Source of the DNA: JBDNDK01 sp046719185
GTDB lineage: Bacteria; Armatimonadota; UBA5829
DNA length: 12,679 nucleotides
Assembly (NCBI GenBank): GCA_046719185.1
Contig: JBDNDK010000056.1
Coordinates: 1-12,679 of the forward strand
Direction: 5' to 3'
Positions within the stretch are counted from its first letter, which is position 1. Each line of letters starts with the position of its first letter. The notes under the pieces are model-generated. The model made no database searches, was not told the origin of the DNA, and saw only the letters and a program-made list of their open reading frames with translations. This document shows, piece by piece, positions 6,410 through 12,679 of this stretch. The position numbers and the translations under genes are program-made.

Positions 6410-6477
6410 TTATGGTATATTTAGAAAAAAATAAAAAATATAATAAGTACAATTGTATCTGCTCTTTATATGTCTGA

Positions 6478-6501
6478 AATTTATCATTTTGGTGATAAAT
6501 T
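6478..6501. promoter_or_regulatory. 9-6-9 palindrome upstream of the GH5 gene (possible operator)
   Basis: AATTTATCA (6478-6486) and TGATAAATT (6493-6501) are perfect inverted copies separated by TTTTGG. The site ends just before the predicted -35 region of the GH5 promoter. No terminator T-run follows, so a protein-binding site is more likely than a terminator. Confidence 0.5.
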
Positions 6502-6502
6502 C

Positions 6503-6531
6503 CTGCAAGAACAAAATTCATGTGATATACT
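6503..6531 (+). promoter_or_regulatory. Probable promoter of the GH5 gene
   Basis: An extended -10, TGA-TATACT (6523-6531), is preceded by a weak -35 CTGCAA (6503-6508) at 17 bp. A TATAAT at 6537-6542 is an alternative -10. The weak -35 next to a palindrome would suit activator control. Confidence 0.5.
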
Positions 6532-6566
6532 GAATTTATAATAACGATATTATAAGGAATTATAAA

Positions 6567-8606
6567 ATGAAAAAATTATCTGTTTTGTATATATTTATAA
6601 TGCTGTTTATATTCTGTAATCTAGCTTTCTCAGCTAATCAGTTTGTGGTAGTTGGAAACAAAAAACTACTCTACAATGGGCAAGAATATAAACTCAAAGG
6701 CACAAACTACTATCCCAAAAATGCTATGTGGGCAGCAATGTGGACAAGCTGGAACTCCCAAAGAATAATAGATGATGCAAATATGCTGAGTGCTATGGGA
6801 GTTAATTCTGTTAGGATATTAGTGCCTTATGCTCATGGAGGCTGGAGCGGAGCCAATCCTCCAGAAACAAGATTAAAGCAGCTGGAAGACACTATAAATA
6901 TTTTTGGATTCAGAGGCATCAGAAGCTGTGTAACCCTCTTTGACTGGGAAACCACTTTCCCTGCGGCCGGCACACAAAGAGAATCAGAACATTATAGCTA
7001 TATAAATGCTATTGTCAACAGACTGAAAGATAATAAATTTGTGATGATGTGGGATATTAAGAATGAACCAGATCATCCTGATAATAATTGGCTTGATGTT
7101 GGTGCACCAAATTATATGCATGATATGTGGCTGTATAGACCAAACTCTAGAAATGCAATAGTAAGCTGGCTTGGCAGAATGTATAATCACATAAAATCAA
7201 TAGATACAAATCACCCTGTTACTATTGGTATTAGATATTATGCAAATTATTATGATGTCAGAAATTATACAGATATTTGCTCTTTCCATTCATATTGGCC
7301 CACACAGGTGAGCAGTCATATTCTTTCGATTAGTTATTCTTCTGGAACTAGACCTATTATCTGTCAAGAATTTGGCTGGCCCACAAATCCAACTCCATGC
7401 AATAGAGATGGAGTGTTAGTTTATGACTATACAGAAGCAGATCAACTGAATAATTATCAAATGCATTTTAATGCTTTTATTCAAAGAAACATTGCAGGTT
7501 GTATGCAATGGATGACTTTTGATACAGCTAACTACACTCAAAACCCAAATGAAGACTATGGGAAATATTTTGGATTATTCAGATATGATAACTCTCTAAA
7601 GCCTGCCGGTGTGTATTTTAGGGATAATTATCCAGTGAATTTATTCCCATGGGAAAATACTATTCCTCCAAAGCCTGTTACAAGTTTAACAGCAACAGCT
7701 GGAGATTTGTCTAATGTTGTTTATTGGTCAACACCGGATGAGATGGATTTGTCTCATGTAGAAATAAGATGGAGCACTCAAGGATATCCTCAAACGATAA
7801 ATGATGGTAATTTATTGATCTCAATGCCTGCTCATCCAAATAAAAGTTATGACATACTGCATTCAAATCTGAATTCTAATGTAACATATTACTATTCTGC
7901 ATTTGCTGTGGACTTAGCAGGAAACCCATCAACACCTGTATTTGTATCATCTATACCGTATAATATAACTCTAAATCAGATAAAACAGCAGCCAACAGGC
8001 ACACAGATTTCTATTTCTAACCTAGTGGTAACTGCTGTATTTGCCGCAAACAACTGTATTTATGCTTCAGAGGCAGATAGATCAACTGCTATTAGGCTCA
8101 GCTTGCCTTCATCTGGATATTCTGAAATAAATGTATCTGATGTAATATCAGTGACAGGATCTATAACAGAGTATAAGCCTGATGGGGTAAACAGTGCTGA
8201 AAGAATTATCAATGTAAATAGATATAATATAATAGGCACAAGTGAGCCAATAAAGCCTCTTGCTATGAATAATCTTGCCATTGGTGGAGGTAGTTTTTCT
8301 GATACTGTGAAAGGTGTGAAGGATGGCTATGGCATTCATAACTTTGGCACTCTTGCAAAAGTAACTGGTATTGTGAATAGAACATTCTCATCAGGCATTT
8401 TTTATATTGATGATGGCAGTGAAATACCGGATATATCAGGTAGAATTGGTGTGCTAATAAGTCCACCTTCAAATGCACACGGCTTAGTTGTTGGTGATTA
8501 TGTGTCTGTGATAGGCATTATTGAGAGTTCTATTCCTGTTGGTTGGACAGAGAGCAGAAGATTTATTAGAGTAAGAAGTATTGAAGATATTGTAAAATAT
8601 AACTAA
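6567..8606 (+). CDS. Secreted glycoside hydrolase family 5-like enzyme with C-terminal beta modules
   Basis: This is probably an extracellular beta-glycanase (mannanase or cellulase type) acting on plant polysaccharide. The 679 residues begin with a signal peptide (MKK, hydrophobic 4-19, cleavage around 22-23 in AFSANQ). The catalytic TIM barrel spans about 25-360. Visible GH5 landmarks are Arg83 in SVRILVPY, the acid/base Glu167 in WDIKNEPD, His241 in SFHSYW, and the nucleophile Glu268 in ICQEFGWP, with a barrel tryptophan in CMQWMTFD. Residues 366-462 look like a fibronectin III domain (PPKPVTSLTATAGD...). Residues 468-555 and 565-679 are two beta-rich, OB-like modules ('YASEADRSTAIRLS' and 'FYIDDGS...GDYVSVIGI'). 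The substrate cannot be fixed from sequence. The AAGGA ribosome binding site is 8 bp before the ATG. It faces the AraC-type regulator. Confidence 0.88.
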   Translation: MKKLSVLYIFIMLFIFCNLAFSANQFVVVGNKKLLYNGQEYKLKGTNYYPKNAMWAAMWTSWNSQRIIDDANMLSAMGVNSVRILVPYAHGGWSGANPPETRLKQLEDTINIFGFRGIRSCVTLFDWETTFPAAGTQRESEHYSYINAIVNRLKDNKFVMMWDIKNEPDHPDNNWLDVGAPNYMHDMWLYRPNSRNAIVSWLGRMYNHIKSIDTNHPVTIGIRYYANYYDVRNYTDICSFHSYWPTQVSSHILSISYSSGTRPIICQEFGWPTNPTPCNRDGVLVYDYTEADQLNNYQMHFNAFIQRNIAGCMQWMTFDTANYTQNPNEDYGKYFGLFRYDNSLKPAGVYFRDNYPVNLFPWENTIPPKPVTSLTATAGDLSNVVYWSTPDEMDLSHVEIRWSTQGYPQTINDGNLLISMPAHPNKSYDILHSNLNSNVTYYYSAFAVDLAGNPSTPVFVSSIPYNITLNQIKQQPTGTQISISNLVVTAVFAANNCIYASEADRSTAIRLSLPSSGYSEINVSDVISVTGSITEYKPDGVNSAERIINVNRYNIIGTSEPIKPLAMNNLAIGGGSFSDTVKGVKDGYGIHNFGTLAKVTGIVNRTFSSGIFYIDDGSEIPDISGRIGVLISPPSNAHGLVVGDYVSVIGIIESSIPVGWTESRRFIRVRSIEDIVKYN

Positions 8607-8610
8607 TCAT

Positions 8611-8639
8611 TTTAAACCCCACAAACAGTCTAGTATAAT
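8611..8639 (+). promoter_or_regulatory. Probable promoter of the membrane protein-acc genes
   Basis: TTTAAA (8611-8616) is 17 bp from a perfect TATAAT (8634-8639). A second extended -10, TGG-TATACT (8649-8657), lies closer to the next gene. Either would start transcription just after the GH5 stop and serve the genes that follow. Confidence 0.5.
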
Positions 8640-8672
8640 GTAAAATACTGGTATACTGTTGCTAGGTCTACA

Positions 8673-9839
8673 TTGAATTTAAACAAAATACTAAATGAAG
8701 AGTTTCCTAAAAACTTTTTAGGAATGTGGGGTAATGAAATGCCTTCATCAAGTGATACCAAGGTCAAAGTTGCAGCATTTTTTGATTGGATAGCAGGCTA
8801 TGCTTTGACAATTAGCATTATAGCTGCTGCAATTTCCATTACATTTCTATTGATAATTGCATTTGGGCAGACGATAAAAAACTTTGGTGCTCTTTCTGCA
8901 ACAGATCAAACAACACTGATAAACACAGTTGCCTCATTAACTGCAATATTAAATACATCAATAATTGTTCTAGTATTATCTTTAATGATAAAAGCATTTA
9001 TGTCTGAGACACTTGGTCATGCTTTGCTTATTTTTGGAGTTTTGATATACTTTTTATCACCATCTTTTCTTGCAAAGTTTTCAGCAGAAGAAATTAGGGA
9101 GACTTCAATTTTTCTTGAAATAGCTAAAACTTTTCAGAAAATGGGTCTTGTGATGCTGTTTCCTGGTCTTGTGCTGGTGATAAGAGATAGTATAATAACT
9201 ATCTGGACAGGTGTTTCTGTAAATAGGCTGATGAAGAAAAGGATGGAGGAAACAAGAGGCAAGATTAGGCAAACTATAAAAAGTAAGTTTCTTTCTGCTT
9301 GTTGGGAAATGGCATATTGTAGAGAGTATATCAGGAAATATTGTCCGGCATTCATTGAAAAGAAATCTTGCTGGAAGATAAAAAAAGGCTGTTTTTGTGA
9401 TGAGAAGACTATCTTAAATGCAATGTCAGCAAAGACAACTGATAATGAAATATTTAATAGAATGAAAAAAGAGATGCTGGATGATTATAAGGTGAAGCAG
9501 AGCCTAACTAGTGCAAAAACAAAAAGAGAAAGATGCAGAAGATGTGTAATATATGCAGAAAGACAAAGGCAGAAATATAAATTAATTAGTCCTTTAGTTT
9601 TTCCAACAGTTGCATTGTTTATTTATCTGAGTTATGATAACCTTTCATCTATAATAATGAGTTTGCTTACAAAAGCAGATGATTTTATGAGACTTGTGCT
9701 TTATCAAACAAATGATACTGCATATTTTACATCAGATGGATCTGTGATTGTGTTTATTGCCATTGCATGGTTATCATTAATGGCATTAACATATGCATTA
9801 AAAGCTGTTGAATATTTTATTTTTGAACTACAGGTTTAG
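8673..9839 (+). CDS. Six-helix membrane protein with cysteine-rich cytosolic loop, unknown function
   Basis: I do not recognise this 388-residue family. Predicted transmembrane helices are at about 42-65, 86-109, 113-133, 155-180, 303-322 and 356-378. The loop between helices 4 and 5 (181-302) is strongly basic, hence cytoplasmic. It holds all eight cysteines of the protein: 210, 216, 224, 233, 240, 242, 288 and 291, including CFC and CRRC motifs. This suggests a metal site, although no standard zinc-finger spacing is clear. The start is a TTG at 8673 behind a weak AGGT; Met18 (8724) or Met23 (8739) are alternatives. The gene ends 3 bp before accB, so the two are probably cotranscribed and translationally coupled, but nothing in the protein points to fatty acid synthesis. 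Confidence 0.75.
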   Translation: MNLNKILNEEFPKNFLGMWGNEMPSSSDTKVKVAAFFDWIAGYALTISIIAAAISITFLLIIAFGQTIKNFGALSATDQTTLINTVASLTAILNTSIIVLVLSLMIKAFMSETLGHALLIFGVLIYFLSPSFLAKFSAEEIRETSIFLEIAKTFQKMGLVMLFPGLVLVIRDSIITIWTGVSVNRLMKKRMEETRGKIRQTIKSKFLSACWEMAYCREYIRKYCPAFIEKKSCWKIKKGCFCDEKTILNAMSAKTTDNEIFNRMKKEMLDDYKVKQSLTSAKTKRERCRRCVIYAERQRQKYKLISPLVFPTVALFIYLSYDNLSSIIMSLLTKADDFMRLVLYQTNDTAYFTSDGSVIVFIAIAWLSLMALTYALKAVEYFIFELQV

Positions 9840-9842
9840 AAA

Positions 9843-10256
9843 ATGGATTTAGAAAAGATAGAAGAAATAATAAAATTACTGGAATCCTCAAACACAGAGG
9901 AACTCATTGTGAGAAAAGGTGATACTGCTGTTTCTTTGAAAAAGATGCACAAATCAATAAAGCCTAAAAAACAGCAAGTGAAAAAAGAAATCCCTCACAA
10001 AGAAGCTGCTAATGAAGAAACTTTTGAGGCTATCACAGCTCCTATGGTTGGTTTGTTCCATTTAAGTGAAGACCCTATAAAGGTTGGTGACAGAATATCT
10101 ATAGGACAAGTGGTTGGTTCTATTGAATCTATGAAGCTTGTTAATGATGTGGTTTCAAGGTCAGAAGGTATTGTAAAGGATGTGCTTGTAGAAGATGGTA
10201 CTCCTGTGGAATATGGACAGCATCTTTTCCACTTAGAAAAATCTAAGGAGGCATAA
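9843..10256 (+). CDS. accB: Biotin carboxyl carrier protein of acetyl-CoA carboxylase
   Basis: AccB carries the biotin that is carboxylated by AccC and then passes CO2 to acetyl-CoA to make malonyl-CoA, the first step of fatty acid synthesis. The protein has 137 residues. An N-terminal helical segment (MDLEKIEEIIKLLE) resembles other AccB proteins. A short lysine-rich linker (36-57) replaces the usual Ala/Pro-rich linker. The biotinyl domain spans about 60-132, with Lys98 in ESMKLVND as the biotin site and a GD/G pattern on both sides. ESMK instead of EAMK is a known variant. It starts 3 bp after the membrane protein gene, and its 3' end contains the AAGGAGG that serves the following gene 1 bp away, so the cluster is tightly coupled. 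Confidence 0.96.
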   Translation: MDLEKIEEIIKLLESSNTEELIVRKGDTAVSLKKMHKSIKPKKQQVKKEIPHKEAANEETFEAITAPMVGLFHLSEDPIKVGDRISIGQVVGSIESMKLVNDVVSRSEGIVKDVLVEDGTPVEYGQHLFHLEKSKEA

Positions 10257-10257
10257 A

Positions 10258-10647
10258 ATGATTAGAGGCAACAAAGGCAGTGCTAGCCTGATTGGGATAT
10301 TGGTTGTTGCTGTGATAATAATTATTGGTGCTGTGTTTGTAATAAATGGCGGTTTTCTAAGTTCAACTGATAAGGATAGTGAGCTTTTAGATAAATCCAG
10401 CCAAAAGCAGACTGTTGTTGGAAAGAGTATGGATACAGCTAAGGCTACTGAGTGTAGAAATAATTTGAAGCAAATAAGAACAGCAATTGAGATGGAAAAG
10501 ACAACTAATGAAACTCTTCCTAAATCATTGCAAAATCTCAAGATGGGAGTTTCTGCAGATTTTTTTAAGTGTCCTGTATCTGGAAAAGATTATATTTATA
10601 ATCCAAGTACTGGTGAAGTGAAGTGTCCTACACATCCAAACCATTAG
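10258..10647 (+). CDS. Small pilin/pseudopilin-like protein between accB and accC
   Basis: A 129-residue protein with a short basic leader (MIRGNKG), a single N-terminal hydrophobic helix (about 8-30, SASLIGILVVAVIIIIGAVF) and an exported C-terminal part. The layout and the LIGILVV start resemble type IV prepilins (LIELLVV), but the usual Glu5 is replaced by Gly and there is one extra residue after the glycine. The motif ECRNNLKQIRTAIEM and the end, FKCPVSGKDYIYNP...VKCPTH, look like the small pilin-like proteins common in some environmental phyla; the two CP motifs could form a disulfide. A strong AAGGAGG lies in the end of accB, and only 1 bp separates the genes. Its function is unknown. 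A simple membrane-anchored protein is the alternative reading. Confidence 0.7.
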   Translation: MIRGNKGSASLIGILVVAVIIIIGAVFVINGGFLSSTDKDSELLDKSSQKQTVVGKSMDTAKATECRNNLKQIRTAIEMEKTTNETLPKSLQNLKMGVSADFFKCPVSGKDYIYNPSTGEVKCPTHPNH

Positions 10648-10699
10648 GTAGTTAATATAATTAAAGTGTAAACAAAAATGAATTGATGGAGGATTTAGC

Positions 10700-12043
10700 T
10701 TGTTTAAAAAAGTTCTCATCGCAAATCGCGGAGAGATTGCTATAAGAATAATCAGAGCCTGCAAAGAGATGAATATTGCCACTGTTGCAATATACTCTGA
10801 GGCTGATGTGAACTCTCTACATGTAAGAATGGCTGATGAAGCTGTTTGTGTTGGTCCTGCACCAAATAAAGAAAGTTATCTTAATATGCCAAATATAATC
10901 AGTGCTGCAATTATAACAGGTGCTGATGCAATTCATCCGGGCTATGCATATTTTTCAGAACAGGCAAGCTTTGCAGAGGCTTGTGAGGCTTGCAACTTAA
11001 AGTTTATTGGTCCAAGTGCATCTGCTATAGAGCTGATGGGTGATAAAGCTAGAGCAAAAGAGACTGCAATGAAAGCTGGTGTGCCTGTTATACCGGGTAG
11101 CAAGGGAACATTAGAAAGTGAACAGGAAGCATTTAAGCTTGCCTCTAAGATGGGTTATCCAATTAGACTCAAAGCTACTGCAGGTGGCGGTGGCAGAGGA
11201 ATAAGAGTTGTTCAAAATGACTCAGAGCTTGCAAATGCAATAAAAATAGCATCTAGTGAGGCAGAATCTGCATTTGGTAATGGTGAGCTTTATCTTGAAA
11301 AAGATATTGAAGACCCAAGACATATTGAGATACAGCTGATGGGTGATGAACATGGAAATTATGTTCATCTTGGTGAAAGAGAATGCTCTATCCAGAGAAG
11401 AAATCAGAAGCTCATAGAAGAAGCACCATCTTGTGCTGTTACACCTGCAATTAGAAACAAAATGGGTGAGGCTGCTATTAAGCTAGCTAAAGCTGTTAAT
11501 TATAAAAATGCAGGTACTGTTGAATTTCTGCTTGATAAGAATGGTGATTTTTATTTTATGGAAATGAACACCAGAGTGCAGGTTGAACATCCTGTTACAG
11601 AGTTTGTAACAGGTGTGGATATTGTGAAAGAGCAAATAAGAGTGGCTATGGGTGATAAGCTTGATATAAGACAAAAAGATATTTCTATTCATGGACATTC
11701 AATTGAATGTAGAATTATAGCTGAAGACCCTGATAATAACTTTGCTCCTTCTGTTGGAAGAATTGAACATCTTGCTGCTCCGGGTGGTATTGGGGTGAGA
11801 TTGGACACTCATATTTATGCTGGCTATGATATACCTCCATATTATGATGCTATGCTTGCAAAGCTGATAGTCTGGGGTATTAACAGAGATGAAGCTGTAG
11901 CTAGAATGGCAAGATGTTTGTCTGAGTATGAAATATCAGGTGTGAAAACTAACATAGAATATCAGCAAAAAATCATATCAAATGCATATTTTAGAAAGGG
12001 AGAATTATCTACAAGTTTCATTCCTAGAAGAATGGGAATGTGA
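10700..12043 (+). CDS. accC: Biotin carboxylase subunit of acetyl-CoA carboxylase
   Basis: AccC uses ATP and bicarbonate to carboxylate the biotin on AccB. The 447 residues match the normal length (about 450). The N-terminal biotin carboxylase domain starts KVLIANRGEIAIRIIRAC. The ATP-grasp domain shows Lys116, Lys158, the glycine loop AGGGGRG (161-167), Glu275, and Glu288/Asn290/Arg292 in FMEMNTRVQVEHPVTE. The C-terminal domain ends SGVKTNIEYQQKIISN. The start is TTG at 10700, chosen because a GGAGG (10688-10692) sits 7 bp upstream and the protein then begins at the conserved FKKVLIANRGE. An arginine (Arg156) stands in the usually hydrophobic strand before Lys158, a small oddity. accA and accD are not in the window. 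Confidence 0.98.
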   Translation: MFKKVLIANRGEIAIRIIRACKEMNIATVAIYSEADVNSLHVRMADEAVCVGPAPNKESYLNMPNIISAAIITGADAIHPGYAYFSEQASFAEACEACNLKFIGPSASAIELMGDKARAKETAMKAGVPVIPGSKGTLESEQEAFKLASKMGYPIRLKATAGGGGRGIRVVQNDSELANAIKIASSEAESAFGNGELYLEKDIEDPRHIEIQLMGDEHGNYVHLGERECSIQRRNQKLIEEAPSCAVTPAIRNKMGEAAIKLAKAVNYKNAGTVEFLLDKNGDFYFMEMNTRVQVEHPVTEFVTGVDIVKEQIRVAMGDKLDIRQKDISIHGHSIECRIIAEDPDNNFAPSVGRIEHLAAPGGIGVRLDTHIYAGYDIPPYYDAMLAKLIVWGINRDEAVARMARCLSEYEISGVKTNIEYQQKIISNAYFRKGELSTSFIPRRMGM

Positions 12044-12081
12044 AAATATTCTTCTATTTTATATTGTAATTTGATAGAATC

Positions 12082-12087
12082 TATAAT
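12082..12087 (+). promoter_or_regulatory. Possible -10 element upstream of nusB
   Basis: A perfect TATAAT lies in the 86-bp gap between accC and nusB, but the matching -35 position (12059-12064, TTATAT) is poor. nusB may also be served by read-through from accC, since I see no strong terminator in the gap. Confidence 0.35.
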
Positions 12088-12129
12088 TAGTATGATTTAA
12101 TAGCTCTATTTGTTTTAATTGGAAGGTTA

Positions 12130-12606
12130 ATGAAGAAAGAAAGAAGAGCAGCTAGGGAACTAGCACTCAATATACTTTATCAGAATGATGCTGCAGGGAT
12201 TCCATTTGAAGAGGCTCTGCAGACAGCAATGGAATTTGTTAATTTTTCTGATAAAGATGGATTTTCTCCTGAATTGGCTCAATCTGCTAAAGATTATGCT
12301 GCTATGTTAGCTGAAGGTGTGCATAAAAACAGCAAAGAACTAGACCTGATTATACAAAGGTTTGCTGAAGGCTGGCCTCCAGAAAGACAATCTGCTGTGG
12401 ATAGAAACATAATTAGACTTGCCCTCTATGAGATGAAGTATGTAGAATATATTCCTGAATCTGTGGCTGTGGATGAAGCAGTGGAGCTTGCTAAAAAATA
12501 TAGCACAGAGGATAGTGGTAGGTTTGTGAATGGTATTTTAGGAGCTTATTATAGATCAAATCATAAAAAAGTGGAGAAAGAGAAAAATGCCTGCAAAGAT
12601 TCTTGA
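12130..12606 (+). CDS. nusB: Transcription antitermination factor NusB
   Basis: NusB binds boxA RNA with NusE (ribosomal protein S10) and helps RNA polymerase read through rRNA operons. The protein has 158 residues, all-helical as expected. Its start, ERRAARELALNILYQND, is the family's boxA-binding opening. The C-terminal half has WPPERQSAVDRNIIRLALYEM, PESVAVDEAVELAKKY and the closing SGRFVNGILGAYYR, all highly characteristic. GGAAGG (12121-12126) lies 3 bp before the ATG. Its final 20 bases overlap the start of folD. The order accC-nusB-folD is widespread, for example in clostridia, and supports the identification. Confidence 0.96.
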   Translation: MKKERRAARELALNILYQNDAAGIPFEEALQTAMEFVNFSDKDGFSPELAQSAKDYAAMLAEGVHKNSKELDLIIQRFAEGWPPERQSAVDRNIIRLALYEMKYVEYIPESVAVDEAVELAKKYSTEDSGRFVNGILGAYYRSNHKKVEKEKNACKDS

Positions 12607-12679
12607 TGGTGCTACTCTTGCAAAAGAGATTAGAGCAGACCTAGAACAGAGAGTTCAGAAATTGAAAGATGAAAAAGGA
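12587..12679 (+). CDS. folD: Methylenetetrahydrofolate dehydrogenase/cyclohydrolase FolD, N-terminal part only
   Basis: FolD interconverts methylene-, methenyl- and formyl-tetrahydrofolate in one-carbon metabolism. Only 31 codons are in the window before it runs off the right edge. They read MPAKILDGATLAKEIRADLE and continue through QRVQKLK to the edge, the usual FolD opening (xxILDGxxLAxxI). The ATG lies inside the last codons of nusB in another frame, a 20-base overlap, with GGAGAAAG about 7 bp upstream as ribosome binding site. The neighbourhood (nusB-folD) is standard. Confidence 0.85.
   Translation, partial: MPAKILDGATLAKEIRADLEQRVQKLKDEKG

Noticed and set aside
6478..6501. Palindrome as a terminator
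   Set aside because: The stem is AT-rich, lacks a T-run after it and lies upstream of both divergent genes, so an operator is more likely.
12044..12129. Terminator between accC and nusB
   Set aside because: The gap is AT-rich but I find no stable GC-containing hairpin followed by a T-run.

Overview
The window is AT-rich bacterial DNA with three blocks: the end of a type II-C CRISPR-Cas9 locus (about 1-4740), an AraC-type regulator facing a secreted family 5 glycoside hydrolase (about 5100-8610), and a housekeeping run around acetyl-CoA carboxylase ending in nusB and the start of folD (about 8630-12679). I cannot name the organism. The accB...accC-nusB-folD order resembles that of many Gram-positive-like lineages. 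A small pilin-like protein with a C..NLKQI motif, a PocR-like/AraC regulator and the C-terminal modules of the hydrolase remind me of uncultivated Armatimonadota-like or Planctomycetes/Lentisphaerae-like gut or rumen bacteria. This placement is a low-confidence impression.

CRISPR block. Two identical 36-bp repeats and one full 30-bp spacer are visible at the left edge. The array is read on the + strand, and the cas operon (cas9, cas1, cas2) is read on the - strand toward it; both end at a shared hairpin at 118-156. Each repeat ends in TGCTATAAT, an extended -10 promoter, so each crRNA probably starts inside its own spacer as in Neisseria and Campylobacter II-C systems. There is no csn2 or cas4. 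Cas9 (1075 aa) keeps all RuvC and HNH catalytic residues. The tracrRNA lies immediately upstream of cas9 on the same strand, with a near-consensus promoter (TTGACA, 17 bp, TATCAT), an anti-repeat and a 15-bp terminator hairpin that ends just before the cas9 ribosome binding site. cas9 therefore appears to be expressed by read-through of the tracrRNA terminator. The 5' half of this RNA also folds onto the anti-repeat, which would give either a sequestered precursor or a natural single-guide-like RNA with a roughly 24-nt 5' segment. This is the most interesting part of the window.

Middle block. Between the tracrRNA promoter and the regulator is a gene-free stretch with two diverged copies of a roughly 95-bp palindromic intergenic repeat. 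The regulator (PocR-like sensor plus AraC DNA-binding domain) is divergent from a secreted GH5 enzyme. Direct repeats and a palindrome between them look like operators.

Right block. A six-helix membrane protein with eight cysteines in its cytosolic loop, accB, a pilin-like protein and accC follow one another closely, so the membrane protein and the pilin-like protein sit inside an acc gene cluster. nusB follows after an 86-bp gap and overlaps the start of folD, which runs off the window.
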